From contig JAIYCV010000046.1 in the NCBI GenBank assembly GCA_027487845.1, positions 27,481-91,480 of the forward strand: DNA of 64,000 nucleotides, in the 5' to 3' direction. Of the stretch, positions 1-9,696 are shown piece by piece; position 1 is the first letter of the stretch, and every line of letters starts with the position of its first letter. The DNA is from Flammeovirgaceae bacterium. GTDB lineage: Bacteria; Bacteroidota; Bacteroidia; Cytophagales; Cyclobacteriaceae. The notes beneath the pieces were generated by a model. The model worked only from the letters and a program-made list of their open reading frames with translations, did not search any database and had not been told where the DNA came from. The translations under genes were made by a program, and so were the position numbers.

Positions 1-1
1 T

Positions 2-34
2 TTTACGTTCTCGAGTTTATCGGATGCGGTGTAG
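2..34 (+). CDS. 3' end of a TldE/PmbA-like protease gene (partial, truncated by window start)
   Basis: Bases 2-34 translate to FTFSSLSDAV*, identical to the C-terminus of the complete TldE-like ORF ending at 6292. Confidence 0.6.
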   Translation, partial: FTFSSLSDAV

Positions 35-126
35 AAAATAGATTTGAGACATTAGTCTTGAGATTTGAGAAAATTCCCAACTGAAAGGCTGAGGATTTTT
101 TTGTTTGAATTGTTTGATTACTTTAG

Positions 127-381
127 ATGAAAAGTACGACTATGAACACTATCCTTTTATTCGGAATGCCCGGCTCGACAGAGATAACTATTTTAGCTTT
201 GTTTTTCGGAATTGCAATATTAACTTTGCTTATCCCCATATTGGCCATTGTTGACATTGTAAGAAGTCAATTTAAGGCCGAGAATGATAAGCTAATTTGG
301 ATTATAGTTGTTGTTTTCTTGCCGTTGGTAGGCTCCCTTCTTTACTTCTCCATGGGGCGAGCCCAAAGATTAGTTCAGTGA
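127..381 (+). CDS. Small membrane protein with PLDc_N (phospholipase D nuclease N-terminal)-like domain
   Basis: 84 aa, two TM stretches, 'IPILAIVDIVRSQF...DKLIWIIVVVFLPLVGSLLYFSMGR' pattern typical of PLDc_N. Confidence 0.75.
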   Translation: MKSTTMNTILLFGMPGSTEITILALFFGIAILTLLIPILAIVDIVRSQFKAENDKLIWIIVVVFLPLVGSLLYFSMGRAQRLVQ

Positions 382-562
382 TTTTTTCTTTCTGAAATGA
401 TAAATAAAGCCTTTATCGTAACACGAGGGATTTTTATTTGCAGTGGTTCACGTTTGGTTTAGGATGTTTCTTCGCTGGCCATTACTGATGCTTGTTTCGT
501 TAATGCGGATATATTTCTGATATTAATGTGCATTTTGCTCTCATCACTTGTTCCGCAATTTT

Positions 563-2968
563 ATGAATCCAAAACAGATCTTTTTATTATTCCTTTTAGT
601 TGCTGGTTGTTCCGCCCCGGAAACAAAGAACAGCCCTAGTTTTTACAAGAAAATCTCGGCACTTGAGTCGATAAAGGGTAAATCCCAATACGTAGCCTCG
701 CCTTTCGTAGCGGCTGGCGATCGCGTGTATTTGGTGGGTCATCAAGATGGCAGTTTCCCAGATATTGGCTGGCATATTACTGGTGAGATGGGCGGAATCT
801 GGGATCATCCAATTAAACTTATGGACGGATTTACCGCGGCCATAAAAGCCAAGGAGGGTAGGGAAGTGTACTGTCTCAATAATGCAGATCAGTTTACCAA
901 TTTCCCAATTGGGAATAGCCACCATTTTACCTGGAAGGAAGAGAATATTGAGATTGATAGAGTACAATTTATACCTGATGGAGTTGAAGGTGCTATTGTT
1001 GAATTTACAATTCATAACCAAAGCCAAAAAAACAAGGAGTTGATTTTTTCTTTTACTGGAATGATCGATCTGAGACCTACGTGGCTGGGGGAGCGCACCA
1101 ACATGGTGGATGCCGAAGATCAGGTAACTTTTGATAACAATTTATCGGCAGTGGTCGCAAAAGACAAAGACAACCCTTGGCATGTTGTGTTTGGGTCATC
1201 TGGGCGAGCAACTGTTGGGCAAGCGGAAGATTTATGCCCAAAGCAGCTCAGGAAAGGTTTAGGCAAAGATGCTACGCTTTCTTATTCCGTTATCGTTAAT
1301 GCCAACGATGAAGTAATCATTCCATTTTATATTGCAGGGTCTTATCAATCGGAAGATGCACTTCGAGCCAACTACGATGTTTTGAAAACGCAAGGGCAAG
1401 CATTGCTTGAAAAAAAGATGGACCGCTTTAAAAAAATAGATGAAGCTTCTCATCTCACAATTCCCGACAAGGAAGTGCAGCGAATGTACGAATGGCTTAA
1501 GTATAATACGGACTGGCTTACACGCAATGTGCTAGAACAAGGCCGCGGACTTAGCGCTGGCCTTCCGGATTATCCTTGGTGGTTTGGTGCCGATGCCACT
1601 TATGCACTTCAAGGTGCGTTAGTTACAGGTGACCATCAGCTAGCCAAAAGCACTATTCTTCTTCTCCATCAACTATCAAAAAAAACAAATAGTAATGGTC
1701 GGATTGTCCATGAGGTGTCTACCAATGGGTCAGTTTATAATGCAGGCAATGTGAACGAAACAGCGCAATTCATAACGTTGGTGAACACCTATTATGCCTG
1801 GACGGGCGACAAAGAGCTGGTATCACAACTTTTTCCGGATTTAAAAAAGGGAATACAATGGCTACTTGGAGAAAAAGATCCTGACGGCAATCGCTACCCT
1901 AATGGCAGTGGTATGATGGAGATACCAGGCCTTGAATCAGAGTTGGAAATGATTGATGTAGCAGTTTACACACAACAAGCAGTTGCCAGTGCAGCGTCTC
2001 TTGCCACCGCGCTGGGAGATATTGCGACTGCTTCTGAGTATCAAAAAATAGCAGATGAATTGAAAGTCAAAATAGATACGGAATGGTGGCAGCCAAAAGA
2101 AAGTTCTTTTGGCGATTTCAGAGGAACGGTAGCGGAGGCGATGCCAGTTCTAAATGCTGCGTTGGTTAGAAGTGATACGCTTGGTAAAACTTGGGCTGTA
2201 AAAGAGCTAGAAACTACAAAGAAGAACATGGCCAGTTATTCGGTAGGCAAGCGCATTCCTCATGTAATTTATCACAATTGGGTGGTCAACACTCCTATGG
2301 AAACAGGCATTGCAGATTCTGTTAAGGCACGTGCTGCGTTGACAAAGGCAAAAGCCTATGAGAATGCGTTCGGTGCTTTTGTTACAGGTATCGACCGAAC
2401 CGAGGAAGCCGATAGTGTAGTGCTGAAATCGAGAAGGAAAGTTTTCTCCTACACTGGAGCAGTGATGACGCTGCCAACAAGCGTGCTGGCCGTTGGCGCT
2501 GCACGTTATGCAGGTGCAGATGAGGCACTGCATTATGTAAAGAAACTCCAACAATCTTTTAGCTATGCGTTGCCAGGATCTATGTATGAAGTTTCCCCCG
2601 ACTTTGGAATGATGACACAAGCCTGGAATATTTATGGCGTGGCCGTGCCGTTGATTAACTATATTTTCGGTATTCAACCAAAGGCCTTTGACAAAAGTAT
2701 CTACCTTTCTCCGCAGCTCCCTGTTTCTTGGAAGGATGCTTCCATTGAAAATGTAAAGATGGGAGCCAATTCATTGAGTCTGACAATCAACCTAAAGAAT
2801 GACTATAAAGAATATCGTATTAGCCAAACGATCGCTGATTGGAATATTTTTATTGACGTCAAAAAGACGAAAAAAATACTTGTGAATGACAAAGAAGTTG
2901 CAGTTAAATCGATTTCAAACAATTGGCTTAAAATCAGTGGTAAGGAGTTGGTTGTAAAGATTTATTGA
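563..2968 (+). CDS. Lipoprotein glycoside hydrolase, (alpha/alpha)6-barrel / glycogen-debranching-like
   Basis: Signal with lipobox LLVAGCSA; 'GLSAGLPDYPWWFGADATYALQGAL' and 'DPDGNRYPNGSGMMEIPG' resemble six-hairpin glycosidases. ORF track starts at TTG 548; the ATG at 563 is a better start. Confidence 0.6.
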   Translation: MNPKQIFLLFLLVAGCSAPETKNSPSFYKKISALESIKGKSQYVASPFVAAGDRVYLVGHQDGSFPDIGWHITGEMGGIWDHPIKLMDGFTAAIKAKEGREVYCLNNADQFTNFPIGNSHHFTWKEENIEIDRVQFIPDGVEGAIVEFTIHNQSQKNKELIFSFTGMIDLRPTWLGERTNMVDAEDQVTFDNNLSAVVAKDKDNPWHVVFGSSGRATVGQAEDLCPKQLRKGLGKDATLSYSVIVNANDEVIIPFYIAGSYQSEDALRANYDVLKTQGQALLEKKMDRFKKIDEASHLTIPDKEVQRMYEWLKYNTDWLTRNVLEQGRGLSAGLPDYPWWFGADATYALQGALVTGDHQLAKSTILLLHQLSKKTNSNGRIVHEVSTNGSVYNAGNVNETAQFITLVNTYYAWTGDKELVSQLFPDLKKGIQWLLGEKDPDGNRYPNGSGMMEIPGLESELEMIDVAVYTQQAVASAASLATALGDIATASEYQKIADELKVKIDTEWWQPKESSFGDFRGTVAEAMPVLNAALVRSDTLGKTWAVKELETTKKNMASYSVGKRIPHVIYHNWVVNTPMETGIADSVKARAALTKAKAYENAFGAFVTGIDRTEEADSVVLKSRRKVFSYTGAVMTLPTSVLAVGAARYAGADEALHYVKKLQQSFSYALPGSMYEVSPDFGMMTQAWNIYGVAVPLINYIFGIQPKAFDKSIYLSPQLPVSWKDASIENVKMGANSLSLTINLKNDYKEYRISQTIADWNIFIDVKKTKKILVNDKEVAVKSISNNWLKISGKELVVKIY

Positions 2969-3246
2969 AAATAGAGTGACGTTACCGATCAAATAAAGTT
3001 GGTAACTTTTTATGAGTTGTTTCCGTCTTAAGGCGAACTATTTACTAAGTTAAATTGTCGGTATAACAATCATTGGGGAATTAAGAAAGAGTCTACATTT
3101 ACCAGTACAATTAGAGTTTAAAAAACAATTACTAACACGTGAAATCGTCATTAAGATTCTCTACACCCAGCGGCATGATAATCTCAGCGATTCCCCCGCT
3201 AAGGCTGGACAGGCAATGTGACACCTAAAAAACAAATTACTAACAA

Positions 3247-4881
3247 ATGAAACGCAGAGATTTTATTTACTTATCGGGCCTGGGAGCAGCAGCGAGTATG
3301 TTGCCCGGAATTCCGTTGATGGGAAACCCGATAGATCCGAGCCGCGCGCTGGAGACAGTGGATGTGGCGTTGAAAAAGCAATTGGCCGATGTGGCACTCA
3401 ATGCCGCCCGAAGCAAAGGCGCTACTTACACCGATGTCCGCATCGGTAGATACCTCAATCAGTTTGTGGTAACCCGCGAAGACAAAGTGCAGAACATTGT
3501 CAACACGGAATCGTATGGCATGGGTATCCGCGTAATTGCCAACGGCAGTTGGGGTTTTGCAGCCATCGACAAAATGGACAAAGACAACATCGCAAAAGCG
3601 GCAGAACAAGCGGTAGCAATTGCCAAAGAAAATGCCCGCCTGCTCACAGAGCCAGTTCGTCTTGCTCCACAAAAGGGATATGGTGAAGTAAGTTGGAAAG
3701 CCCCTATCGAGAAAAATTCGTTTCAAGTGCCGATCAAAGAAAAAGTCGATTTGCTCTTGAGTGTGAACGATGCTGCCATGAAAGCCGGTGCTGACTACAT
3801 CAATTCCATATTGTTTATGGTGAATGAGCAGAAGTATTTTGCTTCTACCGATGGTTCATATATTGATCAGGATGTTCATCGTATATGGCCAGCTTTTTTT
3901 GCTACCAAAATTGATAAGACTACAGGAAAATTTGAAACCAGAAATTCATTGAGCGCGCCAATGGGCATGGGTTATGAGTACTTGTATGCTCGTCCACAAG
4001 ATAAGATTGCTGGTGTAACAACGCTATACAAAGGTCGCTATGATATGTTGGAAGATGCAAAAGCGGCTGGAGCACAAGCAGGTGAAAAACTGAAAGCCAA
4101 ATCAGTAGAACCGGGCAAGTATGATCTGATTTTAGATCCTTCTCATTTATGGCTTACCATTCATGAATCTACCGGTCACCCAACGGAATTGGATCGCGTG
4201 CTTGGCTACGAGGCCAACTTTGCGGGCACCAGTTTCTTAACACTCGATAAATGGGCATCGAAGAATTTCCAATATGGGAGTAAACTAGTAAATATTGTAG
4301 CAGACAAAACTCAAGTAGGATCTCTTGGAGCTGTAGGTTATGACGATGAGGGTGTCGGCTGCGGGCAATGGGATATCGTGAAAGAAGGAATTTTGGTAAA
4401 CTACCAAACCATTCGCGATCAAGCACACATGCTGGGTCTCACTGCATCACAAGGTTGCTGTTATGCCGATAATTGGAGTAGCGTACAATTTCAACGTATG
4501 CCAAACATATCGTTGCAACCGGGCAAGGAAAAGAGAAGTATTGACGACATTATTAAAGGGGTGGAGAAAGGAATTTATATTATTGGTGATGGCTCTTTCT
4601 CCATCGATCAACAGCGATACAATTTCCAATTTGGTGGTCAGTTGTACTACGAAATCAAGAATGGCAAAATCGTTGGCATGTTACGCGATGTTGCTTACCA
4701 AGCAAACACAAAAGAGTTTTGGAATTCATGCACTGCCATAGCCGACCAAAGTGACTATCGCTTGGGCGGATCATTCTTTGATGGAAAGGGGCAGCCTTCA
4801 CAAAGCAGTGCAGTTTCGCACGGATCTTCTACTGCGCGCTTTAATGGCGTGAATGTAATTAACACAGGAAGAACTATTTAA
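3247..4881 (+). CDS. tldD: TldD family metalloprotease
   Basis: N-terminal Tat-like MKRRDFIYLSGLGAAAS; HESTGHPTELDR (HExxxH) motif; followed by TldE-like gene. Confidence 0.9.
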   Translation: MKRRDFIYLSGLGAAASMLPGIPLMGNPIDPSRALETVDVALKKQLADVALNAARSKGATYTDVRIGRYLNQFVVTREDKVQNIVNTESYGMGIRVIANGSWGFAAIDKMDKDNIAKAAEQAVAIAKENARLLTEPVRLAPQKGYGEVSWKAPIEKNSFQVPIKEKVDLLLSVNDAAMKAGADYINSILFMVNEQKYFASTDGSYIDQDVHRIWPAFFATKIDKTTGKFETRNSLSAPMGMGYEYLYARPQDKIAGVTTLYKGRYDMLEDAKAAGAQAGEKLKAKSVEPGKYDLILDPSHLWLTIHESTGHPTELDRVLGYEANFAGTSFLTLDKWASKNFQYGSKLVNIVADKTQVGSLGAVGYDDEGVGCGQWDIVKEGILVNYQTIRDQAHMLGLTASQGCCYADNWSSVQFQRMPNISLQPGKEKRSIDDIIKGVEKGIYIIGDGSFSIDQQRYNFQFGGQLYYEIKNGKIVGMLRDVAYQANTKEFWNSCTAIADQSDYRLGGSFFDGKGQPSQSSAVSHGSSTARFNGVNVINTGRTI

Positions 4882-4957
4882 TCGTTGTTCGATGCTGGTT
4901 GTTCGTTATTCGAGCGACCAGTGCGAACGACCAATAACCAATAACTAATAACGAATT

Positions 4958-6292
4958 ATGCCAATACTAACAAAAGACGAAGCCTTCGCTTTACTAAAAA
5001 AAGTGCTGAGCTATTCCAAAGCAGACGAATGTGAAGTAAACCTCAATGGAACCGATAGTGGAAATATTCGCTACGCGCGAAATTCCGTTTCTACTAGTGG
5101 CAAGATCAGTCAAGCACAACTGGTGGTATCTTCTTCTTATGGAAAGAAATCGGGCGTTGCAACGATCAACGAATTTGACGATGCCTCATTGGAAAAAGTA
5201 GTGCGCAGATCGGAGGAGCTTGCCATGCTTGCTCCAGAAAATCCAGAATATGTATCTTTTCTTGGACCGCAGAAATATGCAGAGCCAATCACGTTCGTTC
5301 CCGCTACAGCGGCCATCACCCCCAAGTTAAGGTCCGACTTAGTGGCTGCTAGTCTGCAAGTGGCAAAAGAAGCCAAGGCTGTGGCGGCAGGGTTCTTGGA
5401 AGACAATAACGGCTATTCTGCCATGATGAATTCCAAAGGACTGTTTGCCTACAACACGTCTACGAATACAAATTTTTCGATTACGGTAAGAACAGAAGAT
5501 GGTCGAGGGTCTGGTTATGCAACCCGGGGCTACAATGACGTAACAAAACTTGATACCAAGAGGGCCACACAAATCGCTACTGAGAAGGCCGTAAAATCTG
5601 CGGAAGCGAAAGCCATAGAGCCAGGGAAATATACAGTGATTTTAGAACCAGCTGCAGTTGCCGTTTTATTGGAACGCCTATTTTTTGGATTAGATGCACG
5701 CCAGGCCGATGAAGGTCGCAGCTTTTTAAGCAAAGCAGGAGGTGGAACCAAGTTGGGCGACAAGCTAGTGGACGAACGCGTAAACATTTATTCCGATCCA
5801 TTGAATCCTGAACTTCCAACCAGTACATGGAATGGCGATGGCCGCCCGCTAGAAAAAGTATCATGGATAGAAAAAGGTGTAGTTAAGAATTTAACCTATT
5901 CGCGATATTGGGCTGAGAAGAAAGGGGTAAAAGCAATACCAGGGCCAGATGGTGCGATTATGGAAGGTGGAACAAAATCATTAGAGGAATTAATTGCCGG
6001 AACAAAGAAAGGAGTACTTGTGACCCGCCTTTGGTATATACGCGATGTTGATCCTCAAACGCTATTGCTTACCGGGTTAACGCGCGATGGTACTTTCTAT
6101 ATTGAAAATGGCAAGATTCAATACCCAATTAAAAATTTCCGTTTTAACGAAAGCCCGGTAATCATGTTAAACAACTTGGAAGAGTTGGGCAAAGTTGAAA
6201 GAACGGTGAGTGTAGAATCAAATGCTAATTACTTATTGCCTCCGCTGAAGATCAGAGACTTTACGTTCTCAAGCTTATCGGATGCGGTGTAA
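4958..6292 (+). CDS. pmbA: TldE/PmbA family protein
   Basis: 444 aa PmbA/TldE-like sequence, partner of upstream TldD; lacks HExxxH. Confidence 0.85.
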   Translation: MPILTKDEAFALLKKVLSYSKADECEVNLNGTDSGNIRYARNSVSTSGKISQAQLVVSSSYGKKSGVATINEFDDASLEKVVRRSEELAMLAPENPEYVSFLGPQKYAEPITFVPATAAITPKLRSDLVAASLQVAKEAKAVAAGFLEDNNGYSAMMNSKGLFAYNTSTNTNFSITVRTEDGRGSGYATRGYNDVTKLDTKRATQIATEKAVKSAEAKAIEPGKYTVILEPAAVAVLLERLFFGLDARQADEGRSFLSKAGGGTKLGDKLVDERVNIYSDPLNPELPTSTWNGDGRPLEKVSWIEKGVVKNLTYSRYWAEKKGVKAIPGPDGAIMEGGTKSLEELIAGTKKGVLVTRLWYIRDVDPQTLLLTGLTRDGTFYIENGKIQYPIKNFRFNESPVIMLNNLEELGKVERTVSVESNANYLLPPLKIRDFTFSSLSDAV

Positions 6293-6319
6293 CAGATAAG
6301 TTGAAGTTTTTATCAAAAG

Positions 6320-6347
6320 TCTCCGAATTCGTTTTCGGAGATTTTTT
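6320..6347 (+). terminator. Rho-independent terminator after tldE
   Basis: TCTCCGAA(6320-6327)/TTCGGAGA(6334-6341), followed by TTTTTT. Confidence 0.75.
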
Positions 6348-6398
6348 GTTTTTGGCTCGCCCTGAAATGTTTCCGCTCATAACATTATCCATGATTAG

Positions 6399-7073
6399 TT
6401 GAGGCGAAAAGCCGACTTTTGTAGATTGAAAAATCAAAGAGAATTTGTGATTTCGTCAGACAACCGCTTTTTCTTTACCCGCTTGCAATATGAGTCGGGA
6501 GATTGGGATGTTGATCAGCGCATGCCGGTCAATGTCTTGAATTCATTGATCGAATACACTACGCTGAAAATAGATACCAATGAAAATATCGTGTCGTTGA
6601 GCAGCGATGAAATTTTTCGTTGCCCCTTCTGCTATCTTAGTGGCCACAAGTTGCTCGAGTTTACCGCAAAAGAAAAAGAGAATTTTGAGAAGTATGTTAA
6701 GAATGGGGGCTTCGTATTTGTTGACGATTGCAATCACGATATTGATGGATTATTTGCCAAGTCATTTGAGTCGCAGATGGATCGAATCTTTGGGGCACAG
6801 TCGTTGAAAAAAATCCCTAATAATCATCCAATCTATGCATCCTTTTTTCAATTTGAAGGGCCACCTACGACTTCTCAGGAACTGAACGGTTGGGGAGACG
6901 ATATTGTTCATGACTATTTAAAAGCCATCGAAGTTAACAAGCGGATAGGAGTGCTTTACAGCAACAAAGATTATGGCTGCGAATGGGATTACGATTTTAG
7001 AAACAAACGATTTTATAGAATTGACAATACGAGATTTAGTGTGAATATTGTGATGTATGCTTTAACGAGTTAA
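6399..7073 (+). CDS. DUF4159 domain-containing protein
   Basis: 'FFFTRLQYESGDWDVDQRMPVNVLNSLIEYTTLKI' and 'YVKNGGFVFVDDCNHD' are DUF4159-like; linked to MoxR/DUF58 genes. Start codon uncertain. Confidence 0.75.
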   Translation: MRRKADFCRLKNQREFVISSDNRFFFTRLQYESGDWDVDQRMPVNVLNSLIEYTTLKIDTNENIVSLSSDEIFRCPFCYLSGHKLLEFTAKEKENFEKYVKNGGFVFVDDCNHDIDGLFAKSFESQMDRIFGAQSLKKIPNNHPIYASFFQFEGPPTTSQELNGWGDDIVHDYLKAIEVNKRIGVLYSNKDYGCEWDYDFRNKRFYRIDNTRFSVNIVMYALTS

Positions 7074-7141
7074 GTAGTCCGAAAGTCGGGAAGACGGCAA
7101 GCTCCTTTCTTACTTCCCGATTTTTCTGACTTTCTAACTAC

Positions 7142-8158
7142 ATGAAAATTATGAATGAAGAACTAAAACCAACCGAACAATCCGTGCAAGAGATTATAAC
7201 AGACCTTAACAATCTCAAGAAGGAGATCAAAAAAGTAATTGTAGGACAAGAGGAAACTATCGATCAGTTGCTCATTACTTTTTTAGCAGGCGGCCATGCT
7301 TTGTTAGAAGGTGTTCCAGGCTTAGCGAAGACCTTAATGATTCGCTCCTTATCAGAGGCGATTGAATTACGCTTTCGCAGGATTCAATTCACACCCGACT
7401 TGATGCCTTCGGATATTATTGGTACAGAAGTGTTAGAAGAAGATCATACTACCGGCAAACGGATTTTTCAATTCAACAAAGGTCCTATTTTTGCCAATAT
7501 CATTTTAGCGGACGAAATTAACCGGACGTCACCAAAAACGCAGGCTGCTTTACTCGAGGCCATGCAAGAGTTTGAAGTTACCTACGCGGGTGTGACGTAT
7601 CCGCTAGAGAGACCTTTTTTTATTTTAGCAACACAAAATCCGATTGAACAAGCAGGCACGTTTCCATTGCCAGAAGCACAACTAGATCGTTTCTTATTGT
7701 ATATCAAAGTAGGTTATCCGACAGCCGAAGAAGAAAAATCGATTCTTGAAAACACCACTGGTAAACGAGGCGAAGCAATTCACAAAGTAATTGAAGGAAG
7801 TAAAATTATAGAAGCCCAAAAATTAGTTCGTGAAGTTCATATCAACAAAGACTTGATTGCATGGGTGAGTAGTATTGTGCGGGCAACTCGCTCCGGTACA
7901 AGTGACGTGAAGTATGTGAACGAATGGGTGCGTTGGGGGGCAGGTCCTCGTGCCGGTCAGGCAATGATACTCACCGCCAAGGCAAGGGCGTTGCTTAATG
8001 GGCGTTTTGCTGTAAAGCAAGAAGACATTCAGCATGTTGCTTATCCTGTTTTACGCCATCGCATCTTAATGAATTTCAAAGCTGAATCAGAAGGTATTAC
8101 TTCAGATTTTGTGACAAAGCACCTACTTGAAAAGGTTGTTATAAAGGAGGATTTATAA
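7142..8158 (+). CDS. MoxR family AAA ATPase
   Basis: Walker A-like LLEGVPGLAKT, 'LADEINRTSPKTQAALLEAMQE', 'ATQNPIEQAGTFPLPEAQLDRF'. Confidence 0.95.
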   Translation: MKIMNEELKPTEQSVQEIITDLNNLKKEIKKVIVGQEETIDQLLITFLAGGHALLEGVPGLAKTLMIRSLSEAIELRFRRIQFTPDLMPSDIIGTEVLEEDHTTGKRIFQFNKGPIFANIILADEINRTSPKTQAALLEAMQEFEVTYAGVTYPLERPFFILATQNPIEQAGTFPLPEAQLDRFLLYIKVGYPTAEEEKSILENTTGKRGEAIHKVIEGSKIIEAQKLVREVHINKDLIAWVSSIVRATRSGTSDVKYVNEWVRWGAGPRAGQAMILTAKARALLNGRFAVKQEDIQHVAYPVLRHRILMNFKAESEGITSDFVTKHLLEKVVIKEDL

Positions 8159-8192
8159 TCTGTAAGTACCCTGCTAGTTAAAAAATTGGTGT

Positions 8193-8200
8193 TATCTTTG
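8193..8200 (+). promoter_or_regulatory. Candidate Bacteroidetes -7 promoter element (TAnnTTTG)
   Basis: TATCTTTG, 18 bp upstream of the ATG at 8218. Confidence 0.5.
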
Positions 8201-8217
8201 AAATACAAATTACAAAT

Positions 8218-8454
8218 ATGAGTACCCTCGCAATTCGACAAAAACTACATCAATACATAGAAACTGCTCATGACAAAAAAATTAAGGCGATTTTTGCCAT
8301 TGTTGAAGACGAAATAGAAGATGCCAATATTATTTGGACAGATGAATTTGTAAGCGAACTTCAAAAAAGAGCAGATGATTTTGAAAATGGGAGAGTGAAA
8401 GGACGCACTTGGCAACAAGTGAGGCGAGGCGTAAAAAAGCAAAAACGTGGATGA
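8218..8454 (+). CDS. Putative antitoxin (addiction-module component)
   Basis: 78 aa, directly followed without gap by a RelE/ParE-like ORF; C-terminus 'RADDFENGRVKGRTWQQVRRGV' typical of these antitoxins. Confidence 0.75.
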   Translation: MSTLAIRQKLHQYIETAHDKKIKAIFAIVEDEIEDANIIWTDEFVSELQKRADDFENGRVKGRTWQQVRRGVKKQKRG

Positions 8455-8754
8455 GTGAAATATAAAATAATTTTTCATCCTGTTGCCGAAAAAGAGTTTA
8501 ATGATGCCTATTATTGGTACGAAGAGCAGTTAGCAGGTCTTGGGTATCGTTTCGAAGAGTGCATTGATATAAAATTAAATCAAATAACATCGAATCCTCG
8601 TCTTTTTCCAAAGGGAAAGAGAATTTTCAGAGAAGCATTAGTTGATACATTTCCATACCAACTGGTCTACAAAATTTTGGAAAAGGAAAAAGTAGTGTTT
8701 ATCGTAGCGGTGTATCATTCTAGTCGCAATCCTACAAAGAAATATAGAAAGTAA
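8455..8754 (+). CDS. RelE/ParE family toxin
   Basis: GTG start; 'IIFHPVAEKEFNDAYYWYEEQLAGLGYRFEECID...FPYQLVYKI...VAVYHSSRNP' is RelE/ParE-like. Confidence 0.88.
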   Translation: MKYKIIFHPVAEKEFNDAYYWYEEQLAGLGYRFEECIDIKLNQITSNPRLFPKGKRIFREALVDTFPYQLVYKILEKEKVVFIVAVYHSSRNPTKKYRK

Positions 8755-8799
8755 ATCAAAAAGATAAGGTGTAACGATACTGACAAATAGTATTACAGA

Positions 8800-9696
8800 A
8801 TGGATGCGCGCATCAAAGAGTTATTAAGTCCGGCAACGTTAAACTCCATTAATGGATTGGAGTTGATAGCACGTATCATTGTGGAGGGTTTTATGAGCGG
8901 TAGTAATAAAAGTCAGTCGGTGGGGGCAGGGCAAGAGTTTAGTCAGTATCGAAGTTATCAACCGGGCGATGATTTGCGCCAATTGGATTGGAAGATGTTT
9001 GCTCGATCTGAACGCTATTATATAAAAGAAGCAGAGATTGAAACCAACATTACCGTTAAATTTATGTTGGATGCAAGTCGTTCGATGGCGTACGAGGAGA
9101 ATGGTATTTCCAAATTGCAGTACGCAAAAGTAATGATGGCTGCGCTGGCGTACCTTGCACGCAAACAAGGCGACACCTTCGGTCTCTTCACGGTAAACGA
9201 TCATCAAATTAAATCAGTATTGCCCCGTTTTGAGCAGCAACAATTCATCCGATTTCTAACTGAATTGGTACGGGCAACAGGCGAAGGCAAATGGGAAAAA
9301 TCAAAAGGCATTGAACAGCTCTTCGATCATCACGGCAAAGAGATGATTGTATTCATTACCGATTTGTATGATGATGGTAAGGATATTCAACATTTCATCT
9401 CGCGACTAAAAACGAAGCGAAACGAAGTGATTGTGTTTCACCTCATGGGACAACACGAAATTCAGCTTGACTTTGAGGGCTCGTTTACTTTTGAAGATTT
9501 AGAGACAGGCATCAAAACAAAAGTGGACACCAGAACTGAGCAAGTAGGTTATAAAAATCGGGTTCAAGAATGGCTAAAGCAATCACGCGCATGGATGCTG
9601 GAAAGGCAAATCAATTATCGTCTGGTTCAGATGAATGAGCCGGTGGAAGAAGTATTGCGGAATTTTTTAACGATTCGGAAACGGTTAGTAAGATAA
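8800..9696 (+). CDS. DUF58 domain-containing protein
   Basis: 'SQYRSYQPGDDLRQLDWKMFARSERYYIKEAE' is the DUF58 signature. Confidence 0.93.
   Translation: MDARIKELLSPATLNSINGLELIARIIVEGFMSGSNKSQSVGAGQEFSQYRSYQPGDDLRQLDWKMFARSERYYIKEAEIETNITVKFMLDASRSMAYEENGISKLQYAKVMMAALAYLARKQGDTFGLFTVNDHQIKSVLPRFEQQQFIRFLTELVRATGEGKWEKSKGIEQLFDHHGKEMIVFITDLYDDGKDIQHFISRLKTKRNEVIVFHLMGQHEIQLDFEGSFTFEDLETGIKTKVDTRTEQVGYKNRVQEWLKQSRAWMLERQINYRLVQMNEPVEEVLRNFLTIRKRLVR

Noticed and set aside
596-1027. Antisense ORFs opposite the glycosidase (also 2207-2677, 3271-3726 and similar throughout)
   Set aside because: They are shadow frames of clearly coding plus-strand genes with unnatural amino-acid composition (Cys/His/Arg-rich).
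7086-7120. TCGGGAAG/CTTCCCGA hairpin between DUF4159 and moxR as a terminator
   Set aside because: 8-bp stem with a 19-nt loop followed by TTTTT is plausible, but it lies inside a probable operon; too ambiguous to list.
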